Assembly: GCA_910584215.1 (NCBI GenBank)
Contig: CAJTYI010000008.1
Span: 1 to 47,551, forward strand
Direction of reading: 5' to 3'
Source: an uncultured Roseburia sp.
Lineage (GTDB): Bacteria; Bacillota; Clostridia; Lachnospirales; Lachnospiraceae
DNA: 47,551 nucleotides
Under the pieces are notes generated by a model, which did no database searches, was not told the origin of the DNA, and worked only from the letters and a program-made list of their open reading frames with translations. The position numbers were made by a program, and so were the translations under genes. Below, piece after piece: positions 8,429-16,519 of the stretch (within the stretch, counting starts at the first letter, position 1; each line of letters starts with the position of its first letter).

Positions 8429-9478
8429 ATGGAAGAATTTGAATTAGATGAGCGCAAAACAAAAATATTACATGCCGTCATCCGCAATTATCTGGAGACC
8501 GGAGAGCCGGTGGGGTCGAGAACGATTTCCAAATATACAGATTTGAACCTCAGCTCGGCAACAATCCGCAATGAGATGGCCGATCTGGAAGAGCTGGGAT
8601 ATATATTGCAGCCTCACACCTCCGCAGGGCGGATTCCTTCCGACAAAGGCTATCGATTTTATGTCGATCATCTGCTGGAGGAGAAAGAGCGGGAAGTTAA
8701 GGAGATGAAGCAGTTTGTCATCGAGCACACCGAAAAGATGGATACGGTGCTGCAGCAGGTAGCAAAGGTGTTGGCGAACACTACAAATTATGCCACAATG
8801 GTGACCGCGCCCTCCTATCACAAGAACAAAGTTAAGTTTATTCAGCTTTCCAATGTGGATGCGGAGCAGATACTGGCAGTGATTGTTACGCAGGGCAACC
8901 TGGTAAAAAATAAGATCATTCCGGTGAGCGAGCCGATCGACAACGAGACGATGCTCAAACTGAATATTTTACTCAATTCCAATCTCAATGGACTGGCATT
9001 GCAGGAGATCAATCTGGGCACAATTGCCAAGTTAAAGGCACAGGCGGGCATACACAGCGACATTGTGAGCAATGTTTTGGACACTCTGGCGGAGACGATG
9101 AGCCAGGAGGAGGATATTCGGGTGTACACCAGCGGTACGACTAACTTTTTCAAATATCCAGAACTCAGCGATTCCGAGAAAGCGAGCGAGCTGATCTCTA
9201 CCTTTGAAGAAAAACAGCAGTTGGCGACACTGGTGACAGAAAACCTTCTCGGTGAAGAGAATACCGGCATACAGGTCTATATTGGAAATGAGAGTCCGAT
9301 TCAGACAATGAAAGACTGTAGCGTGGTGACCGCCACTTACGAATTGGGCGAGGGGGTCAGAGGCACCATCGGCATCGTGGGACCGAAGCGGATGGATTAT
9401 GAGAAAGTGATGGATAATTTAAAGATGTTGAAAAATTCCCTGGATGGAATTTTAGATAAATTAAGAGGCAGCACATAA
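8429..9478 (+). CDS. hrcA: Heat-inducible transcription repressor HrcA
   Basis: It binds CIRCE and represses the dnaK operon, including its own gene. The N-terminal winged helix is clear (LDERKTKILHAVIRNYLETG, then EPVGSRTISK and SSATIRNEMADLEELG), followed by the GAF-like dimerisation and inserted domains typical of HrcA; the C-terminus has GTIGIVGPKRMDY. The length of 349 aa is normal. A GGAGAAG ribosome binding site precedes ATG 8429. As first gene of the operon and with a perfect CIRCE upstream, its regulation is autogenous and heat-responsive. Confidence 0.98.
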   Translation: MEEFELDERKTKILHAVIRNYLETGEPVGSRTISKYTDLNLSSATIRNEMADLEELGYILQPHTSAGRIPSDKGYRFYVDHLLEEKEREVKEMKQFVIEHTEKMDTVLQQVAKVLANTTNYATMVTAPSYHKNKVKFIQLSNVDAEQILAVIVTQGNLVKNKIIPVSEPIDNETMLKLNILLNSNLNGLALQEINLGTIAKLKAQAGIHSDIVSNVLDTLAETMSQEEDIRVYTSGTTNFFKYPELSDSEKASELISTFEEKQQLATLVTENLLGEENTGIQVYIGNESPIQTMKDCSVVTATYELGEGVRGTIGIVGPKRMDYEKVMDNLKMLKNSLDGILDKLRGST

Positions 9479-9499
9479 TAATAGAGGAGAATAGGGGAT

Positions 9500-10168
9500 A
9501 TGCTAGAAAATAAAGAAGACATACTGGAGACAGAGGAGACTGTCGAGGAAGCCGCCGGGAATGAGGCAGAGGAAGCAGCTATGACAACAGAGGAGACCGG
9601 TGCTGACATTTCCCAGGATGAAGAGCAGCCGCAGGAGGACGGCGAAAAGGAAGATATAAACGCGGAGGACGACCAGGACGGCGATGGCGCCGCGGGTTCC
9701 GCCAAAAAGAGTTTTTTTAAAAAGAAGAAAGATAAGCGAGACGAACAGATTGAGGAATTAAACGACAAGCTCAAGCGCCAGATGGCAGAATTTGATAATT
9801 TCAGGAAGCGCACCGATAAGGAAAAGTCGCAGATGTACGATATGGGCGCTAAGACAATCATCGAAAAGATGCTGCCGGTGGTAGATAATTTTGAGCGCGG
9901 TCTTGCAGCCGTTCCCGATCAGCAAAAAGAGGACGCGTTTGTCATGGGTATGGATAAGATCTACAAACAGCTTATGACAGAGCTTGAGGCGATCGGTGTA
10001 AAGCCGATTGAGGCAGTGGGGATGGAGTTTGACCCCGAATATCACAACGCTGTCATGCAGGTCGAGAGCGAGGAATACGAATCCGGTGTGATCGCACAGG
10101 AGCTGCAGAAAGGATACACCTACAAGGAAACGGTCGTGCGTCACAGTATGGTGGCGGTGGTTTCCTAG
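9500..10168 (+). CDS. grpE: Nucleotide exchange factor GrpE
   Basis: GrpE releases ADP from DnaK and so sets the pace of the chaperone cycle. The first about 75 residues are very acidic and low-complexity, then a lysine-rich patch (KKSFFKKKKDKRDEQ) leads into the long dimerising helix and the conserved core DNFRKRTDKEKS, MLPVVDNFERGL and GMEFDPEYHNAVMQVE, ending with the beta-domain GYTYKETVVRHSMVAV. The length of 222 aa includes a longer acidic tail than many homologues. It follows hrcA by 21 bases with AGAGGAGA upstream. About 200 bases separate it from dnaK, without a convincing promoter. Confidence 0.98.
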   Translation: MLENKEDILETEETVEEAAGNEAEEAAMTTEETGADISQDEEQPQEDGEKEDINAEDDQDGDGAAGSAKKSFFKKKKDKRDEQIEELNDKLKRQMAEFDNFRKRTDKEKSQMYDMGAKTIIEKMLPVVDNFERGLAAVPDQQKEDAFVMGMDKIYKQLMTELEAIGVKPIEAVGMEFDPEYHNAVMQVESEEYESGVIAQELQKGYTYKETVVRHSMVAVVS

Positions 10169-10366
10169 TGAAGTATGTGATGCCAAACCGGGGCATAGGG
10201 AATCGCTGGACGGCAGACCTAACATGATTCAGTTACTTAAGATTGCTTTGCGACCCAGATAATCCGCGAAAGCTTATTTACGGCATCAGGCGCATGGTTG
10301 CCAGGGCAGTCTTTATATTATATCACTTATGGTTACAATCTATAGAATGATTAGGAGGAATAGATC

Positions 10367-12229
10367 ATGGGAAAGATTATTGGTATTGATTTAGGAACGA
10401 CAAACAGCTGCGTGGCAGTGATGGAGGGTGGTAAACCAACCGTTATCGCCAACCAGGAAGGTGCAAGAACGACACCGTCTATCGTGGCTTTCACAAAGAC
10501 GGGGGAGAGATTGGTAGGTGAGCCTGCGAAACGACAGGCTGTGACGAACGCAGAGAAAACGATCGCATCGATCAAGAGGCATATGGGCACGGACTATAAA
10601 GTGAGCATTGATGACAAACCTTATTCACCGCAGCAGATTTCCGCGATGGTACTTCAGAAGCTCAAAGCTGATGCGGAAGGCTATCTGGGCGAGAAAGTGA
10701 CCGAAGCTGTTATCACGGTTCCGGCATATTTCAATGATGCGCAGCGTCAGGCGACCAAAGATGCCGGAAAGATCGCCGGGCTTGACGTGAAACGAATCAT
10801 CAACGAGCCGACAGCGGCCGCTTTGGCTTACGGTCTCGACAACGAAAAAGAGCAGAAGATCATGGTATACGATCTTGGCGGCGGTACATTTGATGTCTCG
10901 ATCATTGAGATCGGAGACGGCGTTATTGAAGTTCTTGCCACAAACGGCGATACACGTCTCGGCGGCGATGATTTTGACAATAAGATCACACAGTGGATGA
11001 TCGATGAGTTTAAGAAAGCCGAGGGTGTCGATCTGTCGACGGATAAGATGGCATTACAGAGGTTGAAAGAAGCGGCGGAGAAGGCAAAGAAAGAACTGTC
11101 TTCCGCGACCACAACCAACATCAATCTGCCGTTTATTACAGCGACGGCCGAGGGTCCGAAACATTTTGACATGAATCTTACGAGAGCAAAATTTGACGAG
11201 CTGACACATGATCTCGTGGAGCGGACGGCGATTCCGGTGCAGAACGCGATGAAAGACGCGGGCCTTAACAACTCTGATTTAGGGCAGGTATTGCTGGTCG
11301 GCGGTTCTACCCGTATCCCGGCCGTGCAGGATAAAGTAAGACAGTTGACGGGCAAGGAGCCGAGCAAATCGTTAAATCCTGACGAATGTGTGGCGATCGG
11401 CGCTTCCATTCAGGGCGGTAAGCTTGCCGGAGATGCCGGCGCGGGAGAGATTCTCCTGTTGGATGTCACACCGCTTTCCCTCTCAATTGAGACAATGGGC
11501 GGTGTTGCGACCAGACTGATTGAGAGAAACACGACTATCCCGACGAAAAAAAGCCAGATTTTCTCTACCGCGGCAGATAATCAGACGGCAGTTGATATCA
11601 ACGTGGTACAGGGTGAGAGACAGTTCGCAAGAGATAATAAGTCCTTGGGGCAGTTCCGTTTAGACGGTATTCCGCCTGCAAGACGCGGCGTTCCGCAGAT
11701 CGAAGTAACGTTTGATATCGATGCCAACGGTATCGTCAACGTGTCGGCAAAAGACCTGGGAACAGGAAAAGAGCAGCATATTACAATCACGGCAGGCTCT
11801 AACATGTCAGACGACGAGATCGACAAGGCAGTTCGCGAGGCTGCGGAGTACGAGGCACAGGATAAGAAGCGCAAAGAAGCGATTGATACGAGAAACGATG
11901 CCGATTCCTTTGTGTTCCAGACACAGCAGGCGCTCGACCAGGTCGGCGCCGGACTTGGCGACGCGGATAAGTCTGCCGTGGAGGCTGATATGAATGCGGT
12001 GAAATCTTTCCTTGAGGCGCATCAGAATCCGGAAGAGATGTCGGAGGCAGATGTCGTGGAGCTGAAGTCATTGCACGAAAAGCTGACGCAGAGTGCACAG
12101 ACAGTATTTGCTAAGATGTATGAGCAGGCGCAGGCGGCACAGGGAGCAGCGGGTGCAGGTCCCGATATGGGAGCGGCAGGCAGCGCACCGGAAGATGACG
12201 TTGTGGATGCAGATTTTAAAGAAGTATAG
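10367..12229 (+). CDS. dnaK: Chaperone protein DnaK (Hsp70)
   Basis: ATP-dependent Hsp70 that binds exposed hydrophobic segments with DnaJ and GrpE as partners. The nucleotide-binding domain shows GIDLGTTNS at the start, INEPTAAALAYG and VYDLGGGTFDVS; the substrate-binding domain includes LLLDVTPLSLSIETMGG and the alpha lid follows. The tail ends DDVVDADFKEV, close to the usual EEVVDADF form. The length of 620 aa is standard for Gram-positive DnaK. AGGAGGA precedes ATG 10367. A 13-bp inverted repeat follows before dnaJ. Confidence 0.99.
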   Translation: MGKIIGIDLGTTNSCVAVMEGGKPTVIANQEGARTTPSIVAFTKTGERLVGEPAKRQAVTNAEKTIASIKRHMGTDYKVSIDDKPYSPQQISAMVLQKLKADAEGYLGEKVTEAVITVPAYFNDAQRQATKDAGKIAGLDVKRIINEPTAAALAYGLDNEKEQKIMVYDLGGGTFDVSIIEIGDGVIEVLATNGDTRLGGDDFDNKITQWMIDEFKKAEGVDLSTDKMALQRLKEAAEKAKKELSSATTTNINLPFITATAEGPKHFDMNLTRAKFDELTHDLVERTAIPVQNAMKDAGLNNSDLGQVLLVGGSTRIPAVQDKVRQLTGKEPSKSLNPDECVAIGASIQGGKLAGDAGAGEILLLDVTPLSLSIETMGGVATRLIERNTTIPTKKSQIFSTAADNQTAVDINVVQGERQFARDNKSLGQFRLDGIPPARRGVPQIEVTFDIDANGIVNVSAKDLGTGKEQHITITAGSNMSDDEIDKAVREAAEYEAQDKKRKEAIDTRNDADSFVFQTQQALDQVGAGLGDADKSAVEADMNAVKSFLEAHQNPEEMSEADVVELKSLHEKLTQSAQTVFAKMYEQAQAAQGAAGAGPDMGAAGSAPEDDVVDADFKEV

Positions 12230-12300
12230 TTGAAAAGGCGCCGGAGAGCTGAGGGAAACTTGATCATTTGGTTTCGCAGGCGTTTTGGCAAAAGGTGATA

Positions 12301-12414
12301 TCTGAGAAGAACGTTATGTTACATTTCACACTATGCTGGTTTTTTACAGTGATTTTACTTCCCAAGTGTGTATGTGACGGTCGGCACGCATCGAAAGCCG
12401 CCGTTCTTCTCAGA
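12301..12414. repeat. Long imperfect hairpin between dnaK and dnaJ
   Basis: TCTGAGAAGAACG (12301-12313) is the exact reverse complement of 12402-12414. Inside it, GTTACAT pairs with ATGTGAC and CACACT with AGTGTG, so almost the whole 114 bases can fold into one rod. No T run follows, so it is not an ordinary terminator. It could control mRNA processing or relative dnaK/dnaJ output, or be a small inverted-repeat element. Confidence 0.75.
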
Positions 12415-12461
12415 TTTGTGCAGTAAGACGGTATAAGATTAAAAATAAATGAGAGATGGCT

Positions 12462-13640
12462 ATGGCAGATAAGAGAGATTATTATGATGTTCTAGGAGTG
12501 CAAAAGACCGCCGGCGACGCGGAGATCAAAAAAGCGTTCCGTGTATTGGCAAAAAAATATCATCCAGATATGAATCCCGGCGATGCCGAAGCGGAGAAAA
12601 AGTTTAAAGAGGCGCAGGAAGCGTATGCCGTCTTGAGCGATCCTGACAAGAGACGTCAGTATGACCAGTTTGGGCATGCCGCGTTTGAGGGTGGCGGAGG
12701 AGGCGCTGGCGGCTTTGATTTCTCCGGCATGGATATGGGAGACATCTTTGGGGATATCTTTGGAGATCTTTTTGGAGGTGGTTCGAGGAGAAGAGCCAAC
12801 GATGGTCCCATGAAAGGCGCCAACTTGAGAACGAGTGTCCGCATTACCTTTGAGGAAGCGGTGTTCGGCTGCGAGAAAGAAATAGAGATGGTACTTAAGG
12901 ATGAGTGCAAGACCTGCCGCGGAAGCGGCGCAAAGCCGGGAACTTCACCGGAAACCTGTGCGAAGTGCGGGGGGAAAGGGAAAGTGGTCTACAGTCAGCA
13001 GTCGTTCTTTGGCACGGTGCAGAACGTACAGACCTGTCCCGAATGTGGCGGAACAGGCAAGATCGTTAAAGAAAAATGTTCCGATTGCCGTGGAACGGGC
13101 TATATCGCCAGCAAGAAAAAGATTCAGGTTTCGATTCCTGCAGGTATCGACAACGGACAGAGCGTGCGTATCCGCGAGAAGGGTGAGCCTGGCGTCAACG
13201 GCGGCCCCAGAGGTGACTTGTTGGTTGAGGTGGTGGTGTCCCGCCATCCGGTATTCCAGAGGCAGGATATGAATATCTATTCTACTGCGCCGATTACTTA
13301 TGCGCAGGCCGCTCTGGGCGGAGAAATCCGCATTAACACGGTGGACGGAGACGTTTTATACGATGTCAAGCCGGGAACTCAGACGGATACCCGCATCCGG
13401 CTGAAAGGCAAAGGCGTTCCGTCCTTGCGCAACAAGGCGGTGCGCGGCGATCAGTATGTGACGCTGGTGGTGCAGGTGCCGACCAATCTAAATGGGGATG
13501 CCAAAGAAGCTTTGCGCAGGTTTGACGAATTGAGCGGCAATTCACTGAACCGGAGTTTTACAAAAGAGGGCGACAAAGACAAAGGCAAGAAGAAAAAGGG
13601 ATTGAAAGAAAAGTTAAAAGAGACATTTGAGGATATCTAA
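12462..13640 (+). CDS. dnaJ: Chaperone protein DnaJ (Hsp40)
   Basis: DnaJ delivers substrates to DnaK and stimulates its ATPase. The order is type I: J-domain with HPD in KKYHPDMNPGD, a Gly/Phe-rich linker (about 70-105), four zinc-finger motifs (CKTCRGSG, CAKCGGKG, CPECGGTG, CSDCRGTG), then the C-terminal beta domains. A Lys-rich tail (KDKGKKKKGLKEKLKE) ends the 392-aa protein. ATG 12462 has GAGAG six bases upstream; ATG 12456 is the in-frame alternative, adding two residues. It is transcribed with dnaK and closed by the strong terminator at 13692. Confidence 0.98.
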   Translation: MADKRDYYDVLGVQKTAGDAEIKKAFRVLAKKYHPDMNPGDAEAEKKFKEAQEAYAVLSDPDKRRQYDQFGHAAFEGGGGGAGGFDFSGMDMGDIFGDIFGDLFGGGSRRRANDGPMKGANLRTSVRITFEEAVFGCEKEIEMVLKDECKTCRGSGAKPGTSPETCAKCGGKGKVVYSQQSFFGTVQNVQTCPECGGTGKIVKEKCSDCRGTGYIASKKKIQVSIPAGIDNGQSVRIREKGEPGVNGGPRGDLLVEVVVSRHPVFQRQDMNIYSTAPITYAQAALGGEIRINTVDGDVLYDVKPGTQTDTRIRLKGKGVPSLRNKAVRGDQYVTLVVQVPTNLNGDAKEALRRFDELSGNSLNRSFTKEGDKDKGKKKKGLKEKLKETFEDI

Positions 13641-13691
13641 AAGGACAAACGAAAGAATTGTCGCTTTTGATAGCTGCAAAAGGTGCGAGAG

Positions 13692-13735
13692 GCTTCCCCG
13701 GCGGAATTGATTCCGCCGGGGAAGCTTATTTCTAT
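13692..13735 (+). terminator. Rho-independent terminator of the dnaK operon
   Basis: GCTTCCCCGGCGGAA (13692-13706), loop TTGA, then the perfect complement at 13711-13725 gives a 15-bp GC-rich stem followed by a T-rich stretch. It ends the hrcA-grpE-dnaK-dnaJ transcript 51 bases after the dnaJ stop codon. Confidence 0.93.
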
Positions 13736-13840
13736 TGGGAGAAAAAGCTATTGGGAAAAAAGCTATTGGGAGAAAAAGCTATTGGGAGAAAAAGCTATTG
13801 GGAGAAAAACTATTGGGAAAAAAGCTATTGGGAGAAAAAA
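13732..13840. repeat. Tandem repeat, 15-16 bp unit, seven copies
   Basis: Seven units of CTATTGGGAGAAAAAG type (some lacking one base) start at 13732, 13748, 13763, 13779, 13795, 13810 and 13825. The unit is not a multiple of three and every frame stays open, which makes spurious Lys-rich reading frames. It abuts the dnaK-operon terminator and precedes the promoter of the next gene. Copy number is likely to vary between strains. Confidence 0.95.
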
Positions 13841-13870
13841 CAAAAAAGCCTTGCATGATACAGGAAAATA

Positions 13871-13899
13871 TTGTAATATATCGATATGTGTTTTATAAA
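13871..13899 (+). promoter_or_regulatory. Putative sigma-A promoter of the J-domain-like gene
   Basis: TTGTAA (13871-13876), a 17-base spacer, then TATAAA (13894-13899). It lies about 80 bases before ATG 13980 and after the dnaK-operon terminator, so the downstream gene probably has its own transcript. Confidence 0.55.
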
Positions 13900-13979
13900 A
13901 TTGCGCTGGATATAGAAGACAAATACATCGTTTTTGGAACGGTTATGATACGATATCACAGACAAACAGGAATCATCGG

Positions 13980-14567
13980 ATGATGCAGCGGTCTTTCTTT
14001 GGGGAGCCGCAGGGCATTTTGTGGGAAGGGAAAGTGAGAATTGTCATGGATCAGTCGGCAGTACAGACAGATAGGACAGAGCTTATATTTGGAAAATGGA
14101 ACTTTGGAGAGACGTTAGACGAGGATATTAACTGGCAGAAACTTATGGAGGAGCGCCGGAGGTTTGAGGAGGAGCGCCGTGAGTTCGAGCAGGAGAAGAA
14201 AGCTTTTTCCATACACAAAAGTATGGAGGACAGGCGGATAGAATCGGAACGCCATCTGTTTGAGATGAAATGGAAGATATTGGAGGACGAGGTAAAAAAG
14301 CTTGCCAGTGAGAGGGAGCGCGTTGAAAAGCAGCGGGACTTTTATAAGAGAGTGAGTTCTTTTGATCAGACAGAGACGGTGGAGAGGAGCCGTGTCGTAC
14401 ACGCAGACATGTTTTTTGTGGGGGTCAAGAACGGAAGATCTCTAAAAAAACGATACAAAGATCTGCTCAAGATCTATCATCCGGATAATCTCTCGGGCGA
14501 TACCGGCGCATTGCAGGAAATCAACAGAGAGTACGATATCTTAAAACAGCAGTATGGGGTAAGCTGA
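13980..14567 (+). CDS. Coiled-coil protein with C-terminal J-domain-like segment
   Basis: A 195-aa protein. Residues about 50-125 are a highly charged coiled coil (ERRRFEEERREFEQEKKAF). The C-terminal 50 residues look like helices II-III of a J-domain, with the HPD tripeptide in KIYHPDNLSGD and the following helix INREYDILK. A J-domain at the C-terminus behind a coiled coil is unlike DnaJ and suggests a dedicated DnaK co-chaperone; this role is inferred. AGGA lies 8 bases before ATG 13980; ATG 14046 is an alternative. It sits directly after the dnaK operon but with its own putative promoter and terminator. No signal peptide or membrane segment is seen. Confidence 0.75.
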   Translation: MMQRSFFGEPQGILWEGKVRIVMDQSAVQTDRTELIFGKWNFGETLDEDINWQKLMEERRRFEEERREFEQEKKAFSIHKSMEDRRIESERHLFEMKWKILEDEVKKLASERERVEKQRDFYKRVSSFDQTETVERSRVVHADMFFVGVKNGRSLKKRYKDLLKIYHPDNLSGDTGALQEINREYDILKQQYGVS

Positions 14568-14655
14568 TCGCAGTTGGTCGGGAAGCAGCTGAAGATGTGA
14601 CAGGAGTGTGGCAGACTTTTCACGCTGCAAAACGGAGAAAATATTTGACATAATC

Positions 14656-14691
14656 ACGGGGATGTCGTATTGTTTTACGGCATCCCCGTTT
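14656..14691 (+). terminator. Probable terminator after the J-domain-like gene
   Basis: ACGGGGATG (14656-14664) pairs with CATCCCCGT (14681-14689), extended inward by CGTA/TACG, with only a short T run following. It lies between the plus-strand gene and the convergent luxS, so it may act in both directions. Confidence 0.65.
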
Positions 14692-14739
14692 GCGACCATA
14701 TCCAATGTCTTGGATTTTGAGAGTGAGGGTTGAAACTAC

Positions 14740-14818
14740 TGTGGATAGATCAGTCGATCATCCCACTGTGGTGTATATTAAAAATGGCAGGGTTATGACT
14801 ATTGTGGATAGATCAGTC
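14740..14818. repeat. Duplicated luxS 3' end, 63-bp period
   Basis: The 16 bases TGTGGATAGATCAGTC occur at 14740-14755 and 14803-14818. Read on the minus strand, the inner copy encodes the luxS ending RLIYPQ plus stop, and the outer copy, beyond the stop, again encodes RLIYPQ plus stop. So the terminal codons of luxS have been duplicated downstream. The same pattern occurs after pgk. Confidence 0.85.
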
Positions 14819-15278
14819 TGGAATCGTCAATGTGGTAGAGAACATGGTCGAGAAAACGGCCTGCGAGATAATTAGCCATGGGCAGGTTCATATCGAGATA
14901 ATTGCCGCAGTCCTTTGCGCTGGCGCCTGGCACATCCCCCGCAAAATCGCGGATAAATTCATACATTTCGATCATCAGCGGGACGATATCCTTAGAAGCG
15001 TAGTCTCCGGCGAGCAGCAGGTAAAAACCGGTCCTGCAGCCCATCGGCCCAAAATAGATGGTTTTGCCGCCATAGACGGGATGGTTTCTAAGAAACGTCG
15101 CGGCCAGATGCTCGATCGTGTGCATTTCGGCGGTATTCATGACAGGCTCCTCGTTCGGCGAGGTCATGCGCAGGTCAAACGTGGTGATGAGCTCGGAGCC
15201 GACCGTGTCCTTGCGGGAGACGTAGACGCCCGGCTGCAACTTGATATGATCAATTGTAAAGCTTGTAATTTTTTCCAT
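14799..15278 (-). CDS. luxS: S-ribosylhomocysteine lyase LuxS
   Basis: LuxS cleaves S-ribosylhomocysteine to homocysteine and the AI-2 precursor DPD, in the activated methyl cycle. The metal site is visible as HTIEH (His53, Glu56, His57) with Cys124 in AKDCGN; the catalytic Cys81 lies in GPMGCRTGFY. The length of 159 aa is normal. The start is ATG 15278: AGGAGG lies just upstream, and the earlier ATG at 15293 overlaps that ribosome binding site. It is alone on the minus strand with its own promoter. The end of the gene is partly duplicated downstream. Confidence 0.97.
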   Translation of the reverse strand: MEKITSFTIDHIKLQPGVYVSRKDTVGSELITTFDLRMTSPNEEPVMNTAEMHTIEHLAATFLRNHPVYGGKTIYFGPMGCRTGFYLLLAGDYASKDIVPLMIEMYEFIRDFAGDVPGASAKDCGNYLDMNLPMANYLAGRFLDHVLYHIDDSRLIYPQ

Positions 15279-15321
15279 TGGAATCCTCCTCATATTGAAT
15301 TGCGTAACTGCTTAAGATAAC

Positions 15322-15348
15322 ATTATAGCAGAAATCAGAAATCGTCAA
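15322..15348 (-). promoter_or_regulatory. Putative promoter of luxS
   Basis: On the minus strand TTGACG (15348-15343) and TATAAT (15327-15322) are separated by 15 bases; TGC directly before TATAAT makes an extended -10, which can offset the short spacer. It lies 44 bases upstream of the luxS start. Confidence 0.7.
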
Positions 15349-15366
15349 GGGGAATCCGGGAAAGTG

Positions 15367-15396
15367 TTGAAAAAGCCCGCCAAACTGTGGTAATAT
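15367..15396 (+). promoter_or_regulatory. Putative promoter of the prmA gene group
   Basis: TTGAAA (15367-15372), 18-base spacer, TAATAT (15391-15396), divergent from luxS. The start of transcription would lie about 85 bases before the prmA ATG. Confidence 0.6.
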
Positions 15397-15489
15397 AGGA
15401 AAGAATCTCAAAAGGTGAGTACCGCTTTATGCGCGGGCCGCTTTTGTGCGCTGCCATTTTGGAGAGAAGGAAGAGAGGAAACGGGAAAG

Positions 15490-16449
15490 ATGCGCTGGAA
15501 TAAGTATACCATTGAGACTACGACTGCGGCGGAAGATTATATGAGCGCCATGTTGATGGACTTGGGCATTATGGGTGTGGAGATCGAGGACAAGGTGCCT
15601 CTTACGAGAGAGGAGCAGGCGGATATGTTTATTGACTTTCTGCCCGAGCTGCCGCCGGACGACGGTGTGAGCCATGTAAGTTTTTATCTCGAAGATGACG
15701 GCACGGATAAGCGGAAATTGCTAAAACAGGTAAAAACTGCGCTGGAGGAGCTGCGCCGCACGGTGGAAGTCGGCAGCGGCATGATAACTTCAAGCCAGAC
15801 GGAGGATTTGGATTGGATTAACAACTGGAAAAAATACTTCCGTTCTTTCTATATAGAAGATATTTTGATTAAGCCTACCTGGGAGGAAATAAAACCGGAG
15901 GATACGGACAAGTTTGTCATCGAGATCGATCCGGGTATTTCTTTTGGCACAGGAAAGCATGAGACTACCCAGTTGTGCATCCGTCAGCTGTTAAAATATA
16001 TGAAGAACGGTGCGCCGTCCCAGAAAGTATTGGATGTGGGATGCGGCAGCGGTATTTTGTCTATCGTTGCGCTTAAACTCGGCGCGCGTGCCGTAGTGGG
16101 GACAGACCTGGATGCGGACTGTCTGATTTCCACGCGGGATAATATGGCGGTCAACCACCTGGATGAACGGGCGGGAACCTTTTATATCGGCAATTTGATC
16201 GACGATACCACATTGCAGCAGAAAGTGGGGACGGGATATGACATCGTGGTTGCCAATATCCTGGCGGACGTCATCATCCCTATGGCGCCGGTAATCCCGG
16301 GATGTCTGAAAGAGGGCGGCTATTTTATCACATCCGGCATCATTGACTTTAAGGAAGAAGAGGTGCGGGCAGCGATCGAGGTGGCCGGATTGACCGTGGT
16401 GGAGATCAACCATCAGGGAGAGTGGGTAGGCATCACCGCTCGCAAATAA
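15490..16449 (+). CDS. prmA: Ribosomal protein L11 methyltransferase
   Basis: PrmA transfers methyl groups from S-adenosylmethionine to ribosomal protein L11. The N-terminal substrate-recognition domain is followed by a Rossmann methyltransferase with the SAM-binding LDVGCGSGILSI and the catalytic-region VANILADVI; WINNWKKYF and DPGISFGTGKHETT are further family blocks. The length is 319 aa from ATG 15490, which has AGAGGAAA upstream. The reading frame extends upstream, but those residues are not conserved. It begins a run with rsmE, the desulfurase and thiI, a common Clostridia order after dnaJ. Confidence 0.96.
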   Translation: MRWNKYTIETTTAAEDYMSAMLMDLGIMGVEIEDKVPLTREEQADMFIDFLPELPPDDGVSHVSFYLEDDGTDKRKLLKQVKTALEELRRTVEVGSGMITSSQTEDLDWINNWKKYFRSFYIEDILIKPTWEEIKPEDTDKFVIEIDPGISFGTGKHETTQLCIRQLLKYMKNGAPSQKVLDVGCGSGILSIVALKLGARAVVGTDLDADCLISTRDNMAVNHLDERAGTFYIGNLIDDTTLQQKVGTGYDIVVANILADVIIPMAPVIPGCLKEGGYFITSGIIDFKEEEVRAAIEVAGLTVVEINHQGEWVGITARK

Positions 16450-16519
16450 AGAGGATGCATGTTTCCCGGTTTCTTTGCGGGGCAGGCAAAACAATGCGAT
16501 ATGGCAGGAGTGGATTCTT

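Noticed and set aside
13658..13983. Lys-rich open frames over the 16-bp tandem array
   Set aside because: The repeat has no stop codon in any frame, so three overlapping frames stay open; the residue pattern only mirrors the DNA repeat and lies after a terminator.
14802..15320. Plus-strand open frame opposite luxS
   Set aside because: It is the antisense of an intact luxS with good promoter and ribosome binding site, and has no recognisable domain.
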